From Candidatus Omnitrophota bacterium (GTDB taxonomy: Bacteria; Omnitrophota; Omnitrophia; Omnitrophales; Aquincolibacteriaceae): 40,153 nucleotides of DNA. Location of the stretch: positions 3,274 through 43,426 of the forward strand of contig JAHFHF010000019.1 in assembly GCA_023247055.1 (NCBI GenBank), read 5' to 3'. The position numbers and the translations under genes were made by a program. The notes under the pieces are model-generated. The model saw only the letters and a list, made by a program, of their open reading frames with translations, had not been told where the DNA came from and did not search any database. Shown here in pieces: positions 1-7,555 of the stretch (its first letter is position 1; every line of letters starts with the position of its first letter).

Positions 1-1
1 G

Positions 2-274
2 GAGGAGGGCGGTGTTTTAAGCGACGGCCTGCGCGACGTGCGGCTGTACCCGCCGATGGTGGCTTATCTGGTGCGTACGGGCGAAGAGTCCGGCAATTTG
101 CATGAAACCATGTCGGAAATTGCGGAATGGTATGAATCGGAAGTGCAGGATGCATTGCAGATCATTACGAAATTGGTCGAGCCGGCTTTTATTTTATTCA
201 TTGGGCTTTTGTTAGGTGCCATCGTCATGGCGCTGCTCCTTCCTGTTTTCAGCATGAGTGCGGGGATTAATTAA
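2..274 (+). CDS. gspF: GspF-type inner-membrane platform protein, C-terminal end (partial)
   Basis: The reading frame is open from the window edge and ends at a TAA, so only about the last 90 residues are seen. It would be the polytopic inner-membrane platform of a type II secretion or type IV pilus machine, linking the cytoplasmic ATPase to pseudopilin assembly. The visible part reads PPMVAYLVRTGEESGNL, then a helix ending EWYESEV, then a strongly hydrophobic stretch (EPAFILFIGLLLGAIVMALL). This is the classic end of the second GspF/PilC repeat, with its E(S/T)G turn and final membrane helix. The pseudopilin gene gspG lies 245 bp downstream, which supports the call. A start codon proposed inside this stretch (GTG at 38) would be internal to the real gene. 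Confidence 0.9.
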   Translation, partial: EEGGVLSDGLRDVRLYPPMVAYLVRTGEESGNLHETMSEIAEWYESEVQDALQIITKLVEPAFILFIGLLLGAIVMALLLPVFSMSAGIN

Positions 275-519
275 AAATAGTTATGAGTTGTGAGTCATGA
301 GTCTTGAGCCATGAGGCTTGAGTAGAAGAGAAAAGGGGGATGTACCTGCCGCTGTTGGCATCATTGTCATCCTCGAATGTTTCTGCCAGTAAGCAGGTCG
401 TGGATCAACGAGTGTGCTGATTCCCGCTTTTGCGGGAATGACTCTTATTCATTTCCACTCAAGACTCATCACTCATGACTCACGACTCACGACGCTATTA
501 AAAACTAAGGAGACATCGT
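275..519. repeat. Repeat-filled gap between gspF and gspG
   Basis: This 245-bp gap breaks an otherwise tight operon. Both edges carry runs of a degenerate heptamer-like motif (GAGTCATGAGTCTTGAG near 290-309 and its reverse complement near 457-493), so the gap is bounded by an imperfect inverted repeat. Inside are GCTTGAGTAGAAG at 316-328, which recurs in the gap after yvcK, and a perfect ATTCCCGC-TTTT-GCGGGAAT hairpin at 420-439. A good ribosome binding site (AAGGAG, 507-512) for gspG closes the gap. No gene is seen. Confidence 0.75.
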
Positions 520-957
520 ATGGTTTTAGGAAAGTCAAGGCGCTGCTCGCGCGGTTTTACACTGATTGAAATTCTGCTTGTGGTCATTATCATCGGAACC
601 CTGGCAGCCATGATGGTGCCGCGTTTTGCCGGACGGTCCAACCAGGCCAAGATGGCTGCGGCCAAGGCCGATATCGAAGTAAATATCGCCACTGCGCTTA
701 AACTTTATGAACTTGATAATGGTTTTTTCCCAAGCACGGAGCAGGGGCTTACGGCACTGATGGAAAAAACAGCGGTTGCACCGGTGCCGCAGAATTGGAA
801 CGGGCCTTACCTGGAAAAAAAACCGGTCGATCCCTGGGGCCATCCTTACCAATACGAATCGCCGGGAACCCACCGTCCGCATGATTATGATCTTTTTTCG
901 CGGGGCCGGGCGGTCAAAGAAGACAAGACTGATGACGACATCGTTAATTGGCAATGA
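520..957 (+). CDS. gspG: Major pseudopilin GspG
   Basis: This 145-residue protein is the main subunit of the short periplasmic pseudopilus of a type II secretion system. A prepilin peptidase cuts it after Gly12 (leader MVLGKSRRCSRG, then FTLIE), leaving the conserved Glu at mature position 5. The hydrophobic assembly helix follows directly (ILLVVIIIGTLAAMMVPRF). The C-terminal half has the usual GspG elements: TEQGL, a DPWGHPYQY segment and the FSRG/DDI ending of the calcium-binding region. Length is normal for GspG. The start is set by AAGGAG at 507-512, seven bases ahead of the ATG. It is followed after one base by gspI. Confidence 0.95.
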   Translation: MVLGKSRRCSRGFTLIEILLVVIIIGTLAAMMVPRFAGRSNQAKMAAAKADIEVNIATALKLYELDNGFFPSTEQGLTALMEKTAVAPVPQNWNGPYLEKKPVDPWGHPYQYESPGTHRPHDYDLFSRGRAVKEDKTDDDIVNWQ

Positions 958-958
958 C

Positions 959-1429
959 ATGAAACCTCAAGGGCTCCGGACGACAGCTTCCTTGGCTGTC
1001 GCCAGGATAGTCCCGCCTCGCATGAGGCGGGACAGGCGCAGTCGCGCTGGTTTTACCCTGATTGAAGTCCTGATCTGCGTGGCCATTCTTTCCACGGCGC
1101 TGATCATGGTTTACCGGCCGATGCTGGCAGCGCTGGACGCCTGGCGCTATGCCGATGAGCGCGAAGAGGCCAGCCGGTTGATGGAACGCCAGATTTTTGA
1201 ATTCCGCGAGAGAACGCACCGGCTTGCCGGCGTGTTAGCGCCGTCTGAAACGCGGACCCTGCTGGGACGCGACAAACCTTTTGAATACCGCCGGGTGGCC
1301 CAGCCTCTGACTGCCGACGGCGAACTCTACCGGATTGAGTGCCAAATTGCCTGGAACCGCGCCGGCAAAACCAAACGTTTGATCAGGTCTTTTGATGCCT
1401 ATATCCCGCACAATCCCGCCCAGGTGTGA
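959..1429 (+). CDS. gspI: Minor pseudopilin, GspI-like
   Basis: A minor pseudopilin thought to sit at the tip of the pseudopilus. The cleavage motif is RAG then FTLIEVLICVAILS, with the Glu at mature position 5, followed by a short globular domain. The ATG at 959 lies one base after the gspG stop and gives 156 residues with an unusually long, basic, 31-residue leader. An in-frame ATG at 1022 gives a 10-residue leader (MRRDRRSRAG) and 135 residues, closer to the usual GspI size. Neither start has a clear Shine-Dalgarno sequence. The stretch between the two starts is two DNA palindromes, so the leader seems to have been remodelled by a repeat. GspI is more likely than GspH from its position between G and J, but this is not proven. 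Confidence 0.8.
   Translation: MKPQGLRTTASLAVARIVPPRMRRDRRSRAGFTLIEVLICVAILSTALIMVYRPMLAALDAWRYADEREEASRLMERQIFEFRERTHRLAGVLAPSETRTLLGRDKPFEYRRVAQPLTADGELYRIECQIAWNRAGKTKRLIRSFDAYIPHNPAQV
981..1033. repeat. Two palindromes inside the gspI leader region
   Basis: A 7-bp stem (CGACAGC at 981-987 with GCTGTCG at 995-1001) is followed by a perfect 10-bp stem (GTCCCGCCTC at 1010-1019 with GAGGCGGGAC at 1024-1033) around a GCAT loop. The second in-frame ATG of gspI starts in this loop. The block looks like an intergenic palindromic repeat, but it falls after gspG and within the open frame of gspI. Confidence 0.75.
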
Positions 1430-2042
1430 CCGGCAGCGCGGCTTTACGCTGGTTGAACTGCTGGTGGTCTGCGCCCTTCTTTCGTTTCTTGGTAGCGTGC
1501 TTTATGCGACTTTTTATCAAGGGATTGGGCTTTGGCGGCGGGCCCAGGCCGACCGGGGAGAATTCCGGGATGCGTTCTTCGCGGAAAAAATGATTTCCGA
1601 TTTGCGCAATATAACGCCGTTGGGCGATCGGCCTGTGAACGGAAGCGCCCGCAAGTTCCAGTTTTATGCCCTGGTGCCGGGCCGCGAATTGGGACAGCAG
1701 GGCGAGACCGGTGAAATGCGTTTTCCCTGCCGGCTGCGGTATTCTTTTGATGAGTCCGGCAGACAGGTCCGGCGTGAAATCGAAAGTTATTCGCAGATCC
1801 TGACCGGCGCGCAGGGCGTCCTTAAATCATCCGTTGTTTTTGAAGGCGTCAAAGACCTTGAAATCCAGTATTATGGACGGGGGACCAACCCCGGGATTCA
1901 CTGGCAGAAGAGTTGGAAAAAGGAATGCCTGCCGAATGCCGTTAAACTGAGCATGCAGTACGAAGACCAAAAACAAATTTTCGTCCGTTTAATTCCTGTC
2001 CCGGGCGGCGGCTGCCGCAGCGCAGGACCGAAAGCTGCATGA
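1395..2042 (+). CDS. gspJ: Minor pseudopilin, GspJ-like
   Basis: This 215-residue protein carries a prepilin cleavage site after Gly16 (…CDRQRG, then FTLVELLVVCALLSF), with Glu at mature position 5. It has a larger soluble domain than GspI, as expected for GspJ, which forms the pseudopilus tip with GspI and GspK. The segment VVFEGVKDLEIQYYGRG and the later PNAVKLSMQYED fit the conserved end of GspJ. The gene begins 35 bases inside gspI; the ATG at 1395 is preferred over a TTG just before it. It overlaps the next gene in an ATGA. No gspK is seen. Confidence 0.85.
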   Translation: MPISRTIPPRCDRQRGFTLVELLVVCALLSFLGSVLYATFYQGIGLWRRAQADRGEFRDAFFAEKMISDLRNITPLGDRPVNGSARKFQFYALVPGRELGQQGETGEMRFPCRLRYSFDESGRQVRREIESYSQILTGAQGVLKSSVVFEGVKDLEIQYYGRGTNPGIHWQKSWKKECLPNAVKLSMQYEDQKQIFVRLIPVPGGGCRSAGPKAA

Positions 2043-3550
2043 AAATTCCAGCCATTTCATTGAACGCGCCTGTGCAGTCCATGCTGGCCCGCTTGACCGG
2101 CCGTTTTTCCGGCAGTGAAGACGGCACGCTGCTTATCGAAATTTCGGAAGGCCTGCTCAAAGCCGTCTATGGCCAGGGCCGCAATCCTTATCAGGTCACG
2201 CATGCGGATTTTTTAAAATTAACCGACGGCGATGATATTAGCGCCAGCCGTTTTCTGCTCAACTGCCTGAAAAAGTTTAAAGTCAAGAAACGCCGGGCTG
2301 TTGTGGTCCTGCCCACCGACGTTTTTATCTGCAAAAACATGGATATGCCGTCCGACAACCAGGACGAAATTGCAAAGATCATTGAATTGCAGGCCGGCCG
2401 GTTTACGCCCTATTCGGCCGACGAAATCGTGATCGATTATCTTTGCCATGTGGTCAAAGACCAGCACTACACCCATGTGCTGCTTTTTATCGTCCACCGG
2501 CAGGTCGTGGACCGCTATCTGAAAATTTTGCAGGGCGCCGGCATTGAGCCGGCCGGATTCCGGGCGGGGGCTGAAGCTGTCGCCAGCCGCATCAAGACCC
2601 TCGGTCTTATTGCAGGCGCAGACGGGGCCACCGGGCTTTTGCATGTCTCCTCCGAGGGGTCCACTTTTCTGATCGCGGACCATGGCCAGGTGGTCTTTGT
2701 GCGCAGCTTTCCGGTCAAACGGCAGGATCTTGAGAGCGGCCAGGAAAGTGTGCGTGAAGAATTTTCCGGAGAATTGGCGAAATCGCTTTCCGCCTATCAG
2801 GATGTGGGCTTTGGCCGCACGCTCAAAAAACTATTGATCAGCGGAACATCGCCTGCCGCAGCGTCGCTGGCCGAATGCCTGGGCGTCAAGGACGCCGTGC
2901 CTGAGACGCAGTATTTTGATTATCTAAAAACCGTCAAGCTGGAGAGTGCGGTGCTTGAAAAAATACAGCCGGCGGCGGGCGGCCCTGACTTAATCAACCT
3001 TTTTGCGGCTGGCGCGGAAGAGCCGGCGCTGCAGCTCGACTTGACCCCGAAAGAAATCCGGGTGCAGCAGAAGATCCGCCAGGAAAGCCGTGATCTTGCA
3101 GGCACGGGTGTTCTGATCATGACCATCGTCTTGTTGATCAGTTTTTATCTTTTCGGCAAAATTCATTTCAAGACCCTGATTCTCGATAAACTTGACCAGG
3201 TCAATGCCTCGAGTTTTGATGAGGCACGCTACCTGGAACGTATTTCTACCAAGAGCCGGGCTGTGCGCAGTCTTTTGGAGGGACGCGGCAAGGGACTGTA
3301 TGTTTTTAACAAGGTTTCAGAACTTTTCGGCGAGGAAATTTACCTGCGCGAATATGCCTATGACCTGGAAGGCAATCTGGTCATTAAAGGAACGGCCGAT
3401 TCCATGTCGCGGGTCTTTGCCTTTGTCAAACAACTCGAAGAATCCAATTATTTCGAGAGCGTCAAAACCAATGAAACCAAGTCACGGCGTGAAGGTAAAA
3501 AAGAAGTTGCGGACTTCGACATCTCCGGCAAACTGAAAGAGGGCATTTAA
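2039..3550 (+). CDS. gspL: GspL-like assembly protein (PilM/PilN-type fusion)
   Basis: This 503-residue protein has an N-terminal actin-like cytoplasmic domain of the PilM/GspL type (LLIEISEGLLKAVYG near residue 30, then VVVLPTDVFICKNMDMP and a helix ending LQAGRFTPYS). One membrane helix follows at about residues 354-374. A periplasmic ferredoxin-like domain as in PilN or the GspL C-terminus completes it. GspL joins the secretion ATPase GspE to the inner-membrane platform. The fused architecture matches GspL, although the cytoplasmic part reads most like PilM. The ATG overlaps the gspJ stop (ATGA), and the next gene follows with no gap, so it is clearly within the operon. Confidence 0.85.
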   Translation: MKIPAISLNAPVQSMLARLTGRFSGSEDGTLLIEISEGLLKAVYGQGRNPYQVTHADFLKLTDGDDISASRFLLNCLKKFKVKKRRAVVVLPTDVFICKNMDMPSDNQDEIAKIIELQAGRFTPYSADEIVIDYLCHVVKDQHYTHVLLFIVHRQVVDRYLKILQGAGIEPAGFRAGAEAVASRIKTLGLIAGADGATGLLHVSSEGSTFLIADHGQVVFVRSFPVKRQDLESGQESVREEFSGELAKSLSAYQDVGFGRTLKKLLISGTSPAAASLAECLGVKDAVPETQYFDYLKTVKLESAVLEKIQPAAGGPDLINLFAAGAEEPALQLDLTPKEIRVQQKIRQESRDLAGTGVLIMTIVLLISFYLFGKIHFKTLILDKLDQVNASSFDEARYLERISTKSRAVRSLLEGRGKGLYVFNKVSELFGEEIYLREYAYDLEGNLVIKGTADSMSRVFAFVKQLEESNYFESVKTNETKSRREGKKEVADFDISGKLKEGI

Positions 3551-4270
3551 GTGATCAAAGACTTTTACGCCAAGCTGTCGCCGAAGGAGAAAACGCTTCT
3601 TTTCGTGACGCTCGGCCTTATTAGCTTGGCGCTTTTGGATGCCTTTGTGCTCGGCCCGATTCTATCGCGTTCGCGCATTATGGATGCTGAAATCCATGCC
3701 AAGGAAGAAACGATTAAACGCAACCTGCGCATCATTTCGTTCCGCGACAGCATCGAATCGGAATATCAGGGCTATCAATCGTACCTGGATTCTGCGGACA
3801 AAATGCGCGAAGAAATTATCGGAGATCTTTTGAAGAAAATCGAAGTCATGGCCCGCGACCATAAAATCGGTATCATCAATATCCAGCCCGGAGACATTGC
3901 CGAAAACCCCGTGTTTCAAGAGTATAAGACGTCTTTGGAGTGTGAGGGGGCTTTTGCCGATCTGCTGGGGTTTATGCGGGACCTGGAAGGCTCGGAGTTT
4001 CTTTTTAAAATTACTAAATACAGCATGATTCCTAAATCCAAGGGCGGGGAAGTGCTCATCTGCACGATGGACATCAGCCGGGTTTTCATCACTGCGGAAA
4101 AACGGGACGGTAAGTCTCCGGATTTTATGCCTCACCCCGTTCTGGCTCCGGCCGAGGCGGTTGTCCAGACGTCGGCATCTGAGGAAACCAGCGAAAGTCC
4201 GGCGGTTTCTGAATTACCCGCGGGCACGGATGCGCCGGTCGAGGTCAATACGCAGGATTTTCTACCATGA
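3551..4270 (+). CDS. gspM: GspM/PilO-like assembly protein
   Basis: This 239-residue protein has a short cytoplasmic N-terminus, one membrane helix at about residues 15-36 (LLFVTLGLISLALLDAFVLG), a coiled-coil-like stretch and a ferredoxin-like periplasmic domain. That is the plan of GspM/PilO, the partner of GspL/PilN in the inner-membrane assembly complex. The last 50 residues are a low-complexity Ala/Glu/Ser/Pro tail not typical of the family. It starts with GTG directly after the gspL stop and ends in an ATGA overlap with the TPR gene. Gene order is the main support, because GspM proteins are poorly conserved. Confidence 0.75.
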   Translation: MIKDFYAKLSPKEKTLLFVTLGLISLALLDAFVLGPILSRSRIMDAEIHAKEETIKRNLRIISFRDSIESEYQGYQSYLDSADKMREEIIGDLLKKIEVMARDHKIGIINIQPGDIAENPVFQEYKTSLECEGAFADLLGFMRDLEGSEFLFKITKYSMIPKSKGGEVLICTMDISRVFITAEKRDGKSPDFMPHPVLAPAEAVVQTSASEETSESPAVSELPAGTDAPVEVNTQDFLP

Positions 4271-5022
4271 AATTCTTTTTAATTTTCATACTGGTCCTGA
4301 TGCATGGCAAACCGGCCTTTGCCGCTGACGCGATGTCAACCGAAGCCACAGGCCATTTAAAAAAGGCCCAGACCTGCATGCAGGAAGACGACTATGAATG
4401 TGCGGGCGATGAATTGCGCAAAGTCCTGGCGGAGCGGCCCGATTTGCCGCAGGTTCATAATCTTTTAGGAATGGCCTACGCCAAACAGGAGGGTTTTATC
4501 CAGAGTGCGATTGCAGAATACGAAGAGGCCGCAGCGCTGGATGCGCATTATGCGGAGCCTTACTTCAACCTGGGGACGCTGCATGCCGGTACGCTGCAGG
4601 ATCCGGAAGCCGCGCTGGATTATTTTGAGAAAGCCCTGCGTGCCGATCCGGGATACGCCCGTGCTAATTTTGCCATGGCCTGGATTTATCTTTTTGAAAA
4701 AAAAGACCGGGACAAAGCGCTTGCACTGTTCAAGAGTTCGGTCGAACGCATGCCCAAACTGGCCGAAGCCTATTACGGGATGGCTCTCTGCTATTTGCAG
4801 CTCAATAAACGTGAACTTGCGCTGGAGCCTATTTCACGCATGCGTGAACTGAACCGCGAAGACCTGGCTTCAAAAATTGAAAGTTTTATGCAGACGGGTG
4901 ATTTGGGCACTCTGGCCAAGAGACCGGCTCCAGGTGCCGCACCTGCCCCAGGTTCGCCCGGCGCTCCTGCGCCTCCGCCGGCGGTTGCTCCTGCCAAATC
5001 AGCCCTTGCACCCGGATCCTAA
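4267..5022 (+). CDS. Secreted TPR-repeat protein of the secretion/pilus cluster
   Basis: This 251-residue protein starts with a signal peptide (hydrophobic run to about residue 19, cut after AFA). Five or so tetratricopeptide repeats follow; AEPYFNLGTLHAGTLQDPEAALDYFEKALRADP is summarised here by its two halves, AEPYFNLGTLHAG and EAALDYFEKALRADP. The last 40 residues are Ala/Pro rich and probably disordered. Its place at the end of the gsp operon, overlapping gspM by four bases, suggests a periplasmic assembly or pilotin-like factor comparable in idea to PilF/PilW. No lipobox cysteine is seen, so it is probably soluble. The function is inferred from context only. Confidence 0.75.
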   Translation: MKFFLIFILVLMHGKPAFAADAMSTEATGHLKKAQTCMQEDDYECAGDELRKVLAERPDLPQVHNLLGMAYAKQEGFIQSAIAEYEEAAALDAHYAEPYFNLGTLHAGTLQDPEAALDYFEKALRADPGYARANFAMAWIYLFEKKDRDKALALFKSSVERMPKLAEAYYGMALCYLQLNKRELALEPISRMRELNREDLASKIESFMQTGDLGTLAKRPAPGAAPAPGSPGAPAPPPAVAPAKSALAPGS

Positions 5023-5042
5023 CTCCAATCGATTTTTCGCAG

Positions 5043-5063
5043 GGGCCGGTTCCAGACCGGCCC
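5043..5063. terminator. GC-rich hairpin between convergent genes
   Basis: GGGCCGGT (5043-5050) pairs with ACCGGCCC (5056-5063) around a 5-base loop, midway between the end of the TPR gene and the end of the minus-strand DUF2304 gene. There is no T tract on either side, so it may act as a weak bidirectional terminator or just as an RNA 3'-end stabiliser. Confidence 0.4.
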
Positions 5064-5083
5064 GGATCGTGGCATGAACGGGC

Positions 5084-5437
5084 TCAAGATTTTAATTTTT
5101 CTTCCAGCTGCTTGAGTTTAAACTCGAGGATGCCGAGGGATTGGACCAGCCGCTCGGTGCGGGTGGTCTGTTCATTGATGTAAAGGGTCAGGCACAGGCT
5201 CACGAGAATAAAAAAACACATGAAGAGAAAGAAAATAAAGTTGCTGGTCAGTTCAAAACCCGCCCATTTGGCAATTTTACTGAGCAGGCCGTCATTGAAG
5301 GCCAGAAATAAAACCAGGATCGAACCGGCCAGCCACAGCACGGAAAACCGGAACGTCATTCTCTGACGGCGAATCTGGTTGATGATCCCCGCAAAAATAA
5401 AAAAAGCCGCAAGAATTGCAAATGTTTTTGCCTGCAT
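5084..5437 (-). CDS. DUF2304-type small membrane protein
   Basis: This 117-residue protein has three predicted membrane helices (about residues 3-21, 31-48 and 65-87) and a C-terminal coiled coil (ERLVQSLGILEFKLKQLEEKLK). The size, the NQIRRQRMTF loop after the first helix and the closing coil fit the DUF2304 family. Those genes are commonly paired with dolichol-phosphate-mannose-synthase-like glycosyltransferases, as here. It lies four bases after the glycosyltransferase gene, with an AAAGGG ribosome binding site, so the two form an operon. It may anchor or regulate the enzyme. The biochemical role is unknown. Confidence 0.75.
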   Translation of the reverse strand: MQAKTFAILAAFFIFAGIINQIRRQRMTFRFSVLWLAGSILVLFLAFNDGLLSKIAKWAGFELTSNFIFFLFMCFFILVSLCLTLYINEQTTRTERLVQSLGILEFKLKQLEEKLKS

Positions 5438-5441
5438 AAAA

Positions 5442-6149
5442 TTACCCTTTCTTTTTCATGAGATCGATGAGAATGGCGAGCGTGACTTTGAGCATGTAAT
5501 AAACCGTTTTCCAGTAGCGGATGGACGTGATGCCGCCCAGCCGCGCGCGCATGGCAACCGGGACTTCACCGATGCGGGCGCCATGCCGCCGCGCAATCAT
5601 GATGGCTTCGGGTTCGGGAAAATCAACGGGGTAGTATTCGGCGAAACAGGCGATGACTTTACGGTTGACGGCGCGGAACCCGGATGTGGGGTCTGTCACC
5701 GGCAATCCGGTGAGGGCCCGCAGGAGTGTTGAAAAAAACTGGATGCCGATACGCCGTGCAAAGGTGGATTTAAAGCCCGATTTTTCCTGCAGAAAACGGC
5801 TGCCGATGGCCATATCCAGCCGGCCGTCCGTCACCGGCGCCAGGATTTTTGCCAGTCCCGCCGCCGGATGCTGGCCATCCCCGTCCATTTGGACCGCGAT
5901 GTCATAACTCAGGTCCCAAGCCGTGCGGAAACCGGTTTGCATGGCGCCGCCGATGCCCAAATTAAGCGGCAGTGTCACGACCCAGGCTCCGGCTTGTTCT
6001 GCGGCCGCGGCGGTTGCATCCGTGGAGCCGTCGTTAATGACCAGCAAATCCACGCCGGGAACCGCGGTTTTTAATTCCTGAATAAAACGGGGCAGGGCAC
6101 GCTCTTCGTTATAAGCGGGAATAAGGACAAGCGTGCGTAAATCCGGCAT
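5442..6149 (-). CDS. Family 2 glycosyltransferase (polyprenyl-phosphate sugar synthase-like)
   Basis: This GT-A fold enzyme would transfer a sugar from a nucleotide donor, probably to polyprenyl phosphate. The N-terminus reads LVLIPAYNEERALP, followed by VINDGSTD (residues 38-45) and the metal-binding DGDGQH at 89-94. IGSRF and a TDPTSGFRAVNR segment follow, all as in DPM1/Alg5-like GT2 enzymes. The C-terminus (YYMLKVTLAILIDLMKKK) is a membrane-associated helix rather than a full transmembrane domain. The ATG at 6149 is preferred because TATAAT sits exactly six bases before it. The TTG at 6155 would touch the -10 box. It is co-transcribed with the DUF2304 gene and divergent from yvcK. Confidence 0.9.
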   Translation of the reverse strand: MPDLRTLVLIPAYNEERALPRFIQELKTAVPGVDLLVINDGSTDATAAAAEQAGAWVVTLPLNLGIGGAMQTGFRTAWDLSYDIAVQMDGDGQHPAAGLAKILAPVTDGRLDMAIGSRFLQEKSGFKSTFARRIGIQFFSTLLRALTGLPVTDPTSGFRAVNRKVIACFAEYYPVDFPEPEAIMIARRHGARIGEVPVAMRARLGGITSIRYWKTVYYMLKVTLAILIDLMKKKG

Positions 6150-6155
6150 GCTCAA

Positions 6156-6161
6156 ATTATA
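6156..6161 (-). promoter_or_regulatory. -10 box for a probable leaderless glycosyltransferase transcript
   Basis: On the minus strand the order is TATAAT, six bases (TTGAGC), ATG. A transcript from this -10 box would begin at or within a base of the start codon. No Shine-Dalgarno sequence fits in the gap. A TTGACG lies upstream (6175-6180), but only 13 bases from the -10 box. Confidence 0.55.
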
Positions 6162-6215
6162 GGCGGGGACGGGACGTCAATCTACAGTTTTTAAGGGGCC
6201 GGCCGTAAAACCAAT

Positions 6216-7550
6216 ATGCAAATCCTGCTGGGATCGTCAAGCCGTGAACTGAGCCGCCTGGTGCATTCTTCGCTCCAGCGTTTTTCGTATGACATCGAAG
6301 AGGTGGATAACGGCCTGGATGTTTTTCAGCAGGCGCTCACCCGCAAATACGGCCTGCTGATTCTCGATTACCACCTGGCGCGCATGAATACGGTCGAAAT
6401 TCTGCAGCGTTTTATGGCGCTTAAGAATTTTCAAATCCCTCCGGTTTTATGCCTTGCGGGCAATGAAAATCAGCGCCGTACCATTGAAAGTCTGCACTGT
6501 CCGCATGCCGAAGTCATTGCCCGGCCGCTGGTCATCCGCGAATTCGTAGGGAAAGTGCGCCACGCCCTGCATGAAGAGAACCGGCTGGTCTGTATCGGCG
6601 GAGGCACCGGGCTTTTTACGCTGCTTTCGGGTCTCAAAACTCTGGGCAATGTCCAACTGACGTCGATTGTCAGCATGAGTGATGATGGCGGATCCACCGG
6701 CCGTCTCAAGCATATGTTCGGCATCCTGCCGCCGGGTGACATCCGGCGCAGTCTGGTGGCGCTTTCAACGGCCCCCGATTTGGTCAATGAATTGATGCAG
6801 TACCGCTTTGCGCGCGGCGGCGAGTTAACCGGGCATAATTTGGGCAATCTGCTGTTGACCGCCCTGACGGAAATGCGCGGGTCCATGACGCGGGCCGTGC
6901 GCTCTTTGAGTGAAATTCTTAATATTCAGGGAGAGGTCATCCCGGTGACGGAAAATGTCAATACGCTGTATGCCGAACTGGAAAACGGCGAGACTCTGCA
7001 TGGGGAAGCCGCTATTGATATCTTTGAAAGCGGGGACCCCAGCCTGCGGATCCGGAGGCTTTGGCAGGAGCCGGCGACCACCGCGCACCCGGATGCGATC
7101 GAGGCCCTGGCAAGCGCGCGCTGCATTCTGCTGGGCCCGGGTGATCTTTTCACCAGCATTATCTCCAATTTGATCGTACGCGGCATGGCGGAAGCCATCC
7201 GCCGCAGTCCGGCCCGCAAAATTTATATTTGCAATATCATGACTGAACCCGGCGAAACCAATCACTTCCAGGTCTCGGATCACGTACGAGAAATTATCAA
7301 ATACCTGGGGGCCGATTGCCTGGCCTATGTGCTGTGCTCTTCCACCGCATTTTCGGAGGAAGCTTTGAAAAATTATGCGCTCAAGAAGCAGCAGCCGGTA
7401 GCCGAAAACGATTTATCCGTGCTTCAAGGCCTGACTTCAGCCCGGATTGTCTGGGACGATGTGGCCTCAGAAGACGAACTGGTACGGCATGACGCCCTTA
7501 AACTGGCAGGCGCTATCCACAAAATCTTGGATGAAGAAAAGAAATCCTGA
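6216..7550 (+). CDS. yvcK: YvcK/GlmR-type protein fused to an N-terminal receiver-like domain
   Basis: Residues from about 122 onward are a YvcK/GlmR (CofD-like) protein: GGGTGL at 128-133, DDGGSTGRL at 156-164, PPGDIR at 172-177 and a GPGDLFTSI segment. Family members bind UDP-sugars and steer carbon into peptidoglycan precursors. The first 120 residues are an extra receiver-like domain. It keeps a candidate phospho-acceptor, Asp51 in LLILDYHL, but has Ser-Ser instead of the acidic pair after the first strand and Arg103 instead of the usual Lys. It is therefore probably a degenerate receiver. Stand-alone YvcK is normally about 320 residues; this is 444. The gene stands alone, divergent from the glycosyltransferase, with AAGGGG well upstream of the ATG. 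Confidence 0.9.
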   Translation: MQILLGSSSRELSRLVHSSLQRFSYDIEEVDNGLDVFQQALTRKYGLLILDYHLARMNTVEILQRFMALKNFQIPPVLCLAGNENQRRTIESLHCPHAEVIARPLVIREFVGKVRHALHEENRLVCIGGGTGLFTLLSGLKTLGNVQLTSIVSMSDDGGSTGRLKHMFGILPPGDIRRSLVALSTAPDLVNELMQYRFARGGELTGHNLGNLLLTALTEMRGSMTRAVRSLSEILNIQGEVIPVTENVNTLYAELENGETLHGEAAIDIFESGDPSLRIRRLWQEPATTAHPDAIEALASARCILLGPGDLFTSIISNLIVRGMAEAIRRSPARKIYICNIMTEPGETNHFQVSDHVREIIKYLGADCLAYVLCSSTAFSEEALKNYALKKQQPVAENDLSVLQGLTSARIVWDDVASEDELVRHDALKLAGAIHKILDEEKKS

Positions 7551-7555
7551 TCAAG

